Assembly: GCF_042648805.1 (NCBI RefSeq)
Contig: NZ_JBHRXZ010000022.1
Location: 310,001-374,000, forward strand
Source: Azomonas tarimensis
GTDB taxonomy: Bacteria > Pseudomonadota > Gammaproteobacteria > Pseudomonadales > Pseudomonadaceae
Direction of reading: 5' to 3'
Length of the DNA: 64,000 bases
Each line of letters opens with the position of its first letter. Position 1 is the stretch's first letter. This document shows positions 61,805 to 64,000 of the stretch, piece after piece. Position numbers and translations under genes: made by a program. The notes beneath the pieces are model-generated. The model saw nothing but the letters and a program-made list of their open reading frames with translations. It was not told the DNA's origin and searched no databases.

Positions 61805-64000
61805 CCTCGTCCCTGCGCCGAGCCCGCATGGAAGCGGGGCGCCCGTGCCGGTTCGCCATTGGGTTGTTGCAGCAACTGTTGCATGTCTGCCGCGGTCAGC
61901 GGATGACTCAGCCAGAAACCCTGGGCCAGCCGGCAGCCCTCCTCGCGGAGAAACGCCAGCTGGGCCTCCTCCTCGACGCCCTCGGCAATGACCTCGAGCC
62001 CCAGATCGTGGCCCAGGCCAATGATCGCCCGGCTGATGGCGGTGAGTTCGGGCTGGTGGGTGGCGCCCCCGATGAAGCTGCGGTCGACCTTGAGGATATG
62101 CAGCGGAAAGCGGCTCAGATATCCCAGCGAACAGTAGCCAGTACCAAAGTCGTCAAGCGCCAGGCGTACGCCCAGGCTGGCCAGCTTGCTCAGGTTGGCC
62201 TGGGTTTCCGGGCTGTTTTGCATCAGCAGCCGCTCGGTGATCTCGAGAATTAGCGAGGCCGGCGCCAGGCCGGTCTGGCGCAGGATCCCGGCCAGGCGCG
62301 AGGCGAATTCAGGCTGCTGCAACTGTCGGCTCGACAGGTTGACCGAGCAGTACAGCCGCGGATGCCCGGAAAGCTGCCAGGCGCGGGCCTGTCGGCAGCT
62401 TTCCCGCAGCACCCATTCGCCCACCGGTACGATCAGCCCGGACTCTTCCAGGCTCGGGATGAACTCGGTCGGTATCATCTGACGCTGGCCATGCGGCCAG
62501 CGCAGCAGGCTCTCGAACCCGACCATGTGCGGGGCCTCGTCGCCGATGCGAAAGATGGGCTGAAAGTGCAGATCGAACTCGCCTTGCTCGAGCGCCTGGT
62601 AGAGGTCGCTCTGCATCGCCAGCTGTCGTTGTGCCTGGCTGCTCAAGTCGTGGCTGTAGCGGGCGAACTGGGCCTTGCCTGAAGCCTTGGCGCGGTACAG
62701 CGCGAGGTCGGCGGCGGCGAGCGCAGTGGCGTCCTGTTCTTCCAGCGGGGCGATGCCGATGCTGATGGTTACCGCCAGCGACCGGCCGCCGGCGCACAGA
62801 GGCTGGCGTAGGCAATCAAGCATGCGCTGGGCCACGCCCTCGGCATCTTCCAGGGTGCCGAGGTCGTTGAGTACCGCGACGAACTCGTCGCCGCCAAAGC
62901 GGATCAGATGGTCGCCCTGGCGCAGGCAGCCTTCCAGACGTTGTGCCACCTCCACCAGCACCTGGTCACCCACGGCGTGGCCGAGGCTGTCGTTGATGAG
63001 CTTGAAACGATCGAGATCGACAAACAGCAGGGCGGCGACCCGGTCATCAGACGGCTTGCTGTGCTGGCGCTGCAGCAACTCGTCGAGACGGGTGCGGTTG
63101 GCCAGGCCAGTCAGGGGGTCGTGGCGGGCGGCATGGCGCAGTTGCTGCTCGACGCGCTTGCTGTGACTGATGTCGGTCTGCGAGCCGGCCATGCGCCGCG
63201 AACCGTCGGACTCCTCGGCGACGCCGCGCACCAGCACCCAGAGGTATTGCCCGTTGTGCTTGCGGATGCGGTATTCATGATGAAGCGAGGCACTGTCGCC
63301 ACGCAGGTGGGCCTCGATGGCCTGGCGCAGGCCGGGCAGGTCGTCCTGGTGCACCCGGCTGAACCAACTGGCGCTGCCGTCGCCGAAACTGTCGCGCTCG
63401 CACCCCAGCATGTCGGTCCAGCGGCGCGAGACGTAGAGACGGTCGTTGTCGACGTCCCAGTCCCAGATGCCATCGTTGGCGCCGCGCAGGGCACGTGAGA
63501 AGCGAGCCTCGCTCTGCTCCAGGGCGCGATGTTGCGCGGCGGTGTAGGTATCGGCGGCCAGGCTCATGTCGAAGAACACCGACTTGAGCAGGCTGCGCAG
63601 GAGCTCGCCCTTCTCGCCCGCTGGCAGCAGTTGCTCGATCATGTGGTCAAGGTAGAGGCGATAGGCGCCCAGGTACCATTTCAGGCCGATGCCGACCCGC
63701 TGGTGGACCAGCCCGATGTGCAGCCGGTCGCGCAGGTAGGCTTCGCCATAGGGCCCGGACCAAAGCTGCCGGTAGTACTCTTCCTGACGCTTCTTGAGCC
63801 GCTGCAGGGTTGCCGGGTCGCGCAGCACGCCAGCCATCGGTTCGAAGTCTTCGAGGTGCCGGTAGAGTCGCTCGACGAAGCTCGCGTGACTGTCTTCGAG
63901 CCCGTCGGCGGCTTGGTTCATGCGCTTCTGATCGGCATCCTGCATTTCCAGAAAGCGGCGTCGGGTGGCGAGGTCGCTCTCGTCCAGGCCGATGCGCGAG
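61801..64000 (-). CDS. globin-coupled PAS-GGDEF-EAL protein (5' end beyond window)
   Basis: At least 732 residues are visible; the frame continues into the right edge (RIGLDESDLATRRRFLE before the first internal Met at 63945), so the start lies outside. N-terminal globin-coupled sensor with the proximal-heme His in LHIGLVHQRVGIGLKWYLGAYRLY; PAS domain with WDWDVDNDRLYVSRRWTDMLG; GGDEF domain with the intact RFGGDEF; EAL domain with ESLLRW, NLSSRQLQ, LEITERLL, DDFGTGYCSLGYL, KVDRSF and IAEGVE. The first EAL motif reads ESL, which keeps the catalytic Glu. Both c-di-GMP synthesis and breakdown are possible, gated by O2. Confidence 0.92.
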   Translation of the reverse strand, partial: SRIGLDESDLATRRRFLEMQDADQKRMNQAADGLEDSHASFVERLYRHLEDFEPMAGVLRDPATLQRLKKRQEEYYRQLWSGPYGEAYLRDRLHIGLVHQRVGIGLKWYLGAYRLYLDHMIEQLLPAGEKGELLRSLLKSVFFDMSLAADTYTAAQHRALEQSEARFSRALRGANDGIWDWDVDNDRLYVSRRWTDMLGCERDSFGDGSASWFSRVHQDDLPGLRQAIEAHLRGDSASLHHEYRIRKHNGQYLWVLVRGVAEESDGSRRMAGSQTDISHSKRVEQQLRHAARHDPLTGLANRTRLDELLQRQHSKPSDDRVAALLFVDLDRFKLINDSLGHAVGDQVLVEVAQRLEGCLRQGDHLIRFGGDEFVAVLNDLGTLEDAEGVAQRMLDCLRQPLCAGGRSLAVTISIGIAPLEEQDATALAAADLALYRAKASGKAQFARYSHDLSSQAQRQLAMQSDLYQALEQGEFDLHFQPIFRIGDEAPHMVGFESLLRWPHGQRQMIPTEFIPSLEESGLIVPVGEWVLRESCRQARAWQLSGHPRLYCSVNLSSRQLQQPEFASRLAGILRQTGLAPASLILEITERLLMQNSPETQANLSKLASLGVRLALDDFGTGYCSLGYLSRFPLHILKVDRSFIGGATHQPELTAISRAIIGLGHDLGLEVIAEGVEEEAQLAFLREEGCRLAQGFWLSHPLTAADMQQLLQQPNGEPARAPRFHAGSAQGRG

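Overview
The window is a chromosomal segment of a gamma-proteobacterium, almost certainly Pseudomonas sensu lato. Evidence: high GC with GC-ending codons throughout, Pseudomonas-type REP palindromes (GTAGGAGCGAGC...), and gene blocks in the P. aeruginosa/P. putida order: mutM; ggt-ferredoxin-coaD-rsmD-M16 pair; ftsYEX-rpoH; engB; cytochrome c4-dsbA-EEP-diguanylate cyclase-ampDh2-kinB-algB; recG-oxyR; phoBR. I cannot fix the species; the mendocina/oleovorans/stutzeri side of the genus fits best.

Region 1 (1-12.8 kb, all minus strand) is an accessory guanidine-assimilation cluster. It carries two guanidine-I (ykkC) riboswitches. The upstream one (12528-12615) leads an operon of ABC permease, ABC ATPase, two DUF1989 carboxyguanidine deiminase subunits, a biotin-dependent guanidine/urea carboxylase and allophanate hydrolase, i.e. 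import, carboxylation, deimination and hydrolysis to ammonia and CO2. The second (2676-2766) leads the transporter's periplasmic binding protein, a membrane di-iron desaturase/hydroxylase-like protein and an SDR dehydrogenase cut by the window edge. Sigma-54 type promoters lie just upstream of both riboswitches and an NtrC-like dyad lies upstream of one, suggesting nitrogen-starvation control combined with ligand sensing. The carboxylase ORF contains two in-frame palindromic (REP-like) insertions. The desaturase and SDR under the riboswitch have no role in the known pathway and are the best lead to something undescribed.

Region 2 (12.9-26 kb): a YdfG-like SDR, an orphan NarL-type regulator beside a membrane PAS-GGDEF-EAL protein with a degenerate GGDEF, two tandem GH13 alpha-glucosidases, a bacteriohemerythrin behind an ANR-like box, a CNNM/CBS protein, and phoR-phoB with a Pho box.

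Region 3 (26-40 kb): DJ-1/PfpI protein, mutM, a small exported protein, a Na/Pi cotransporter-PhoU fusion, ggt, ferredoxin, coaD, rsmD, a catalytic/non-catalytic M16 peptidase pair, ftsY, ftsEX and rpoH (with an AlgU-type promoter).

Region 4 (40-50.7 kb): engB, cytochrome c4, dsbA, an EEP-family nuclease, an active-looking diguanylate cyclase, ampDh2, kinB/algB, then stress-type small genes (DUF2383 ferritin-like, a 79-residue protein, DUF1328), two of them behind sigma-54 promoters.

Region 5 (50.7-64 kb): YbaK-HDOD protein, recG, oxyR, an epimerase-like protein, a zinc alcohol dehydrogenase with a membrane protein, a methyltransferase overlapping a heme-oxygenase-like di-iron enzyme, a fused SpmA/SpmB membrane protein, and a globin-coupled GGDEF-EAL protein cut by the right edge. 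No tRNA, rRNA, CRISPR array, prophage or insertion sequence was recognised.
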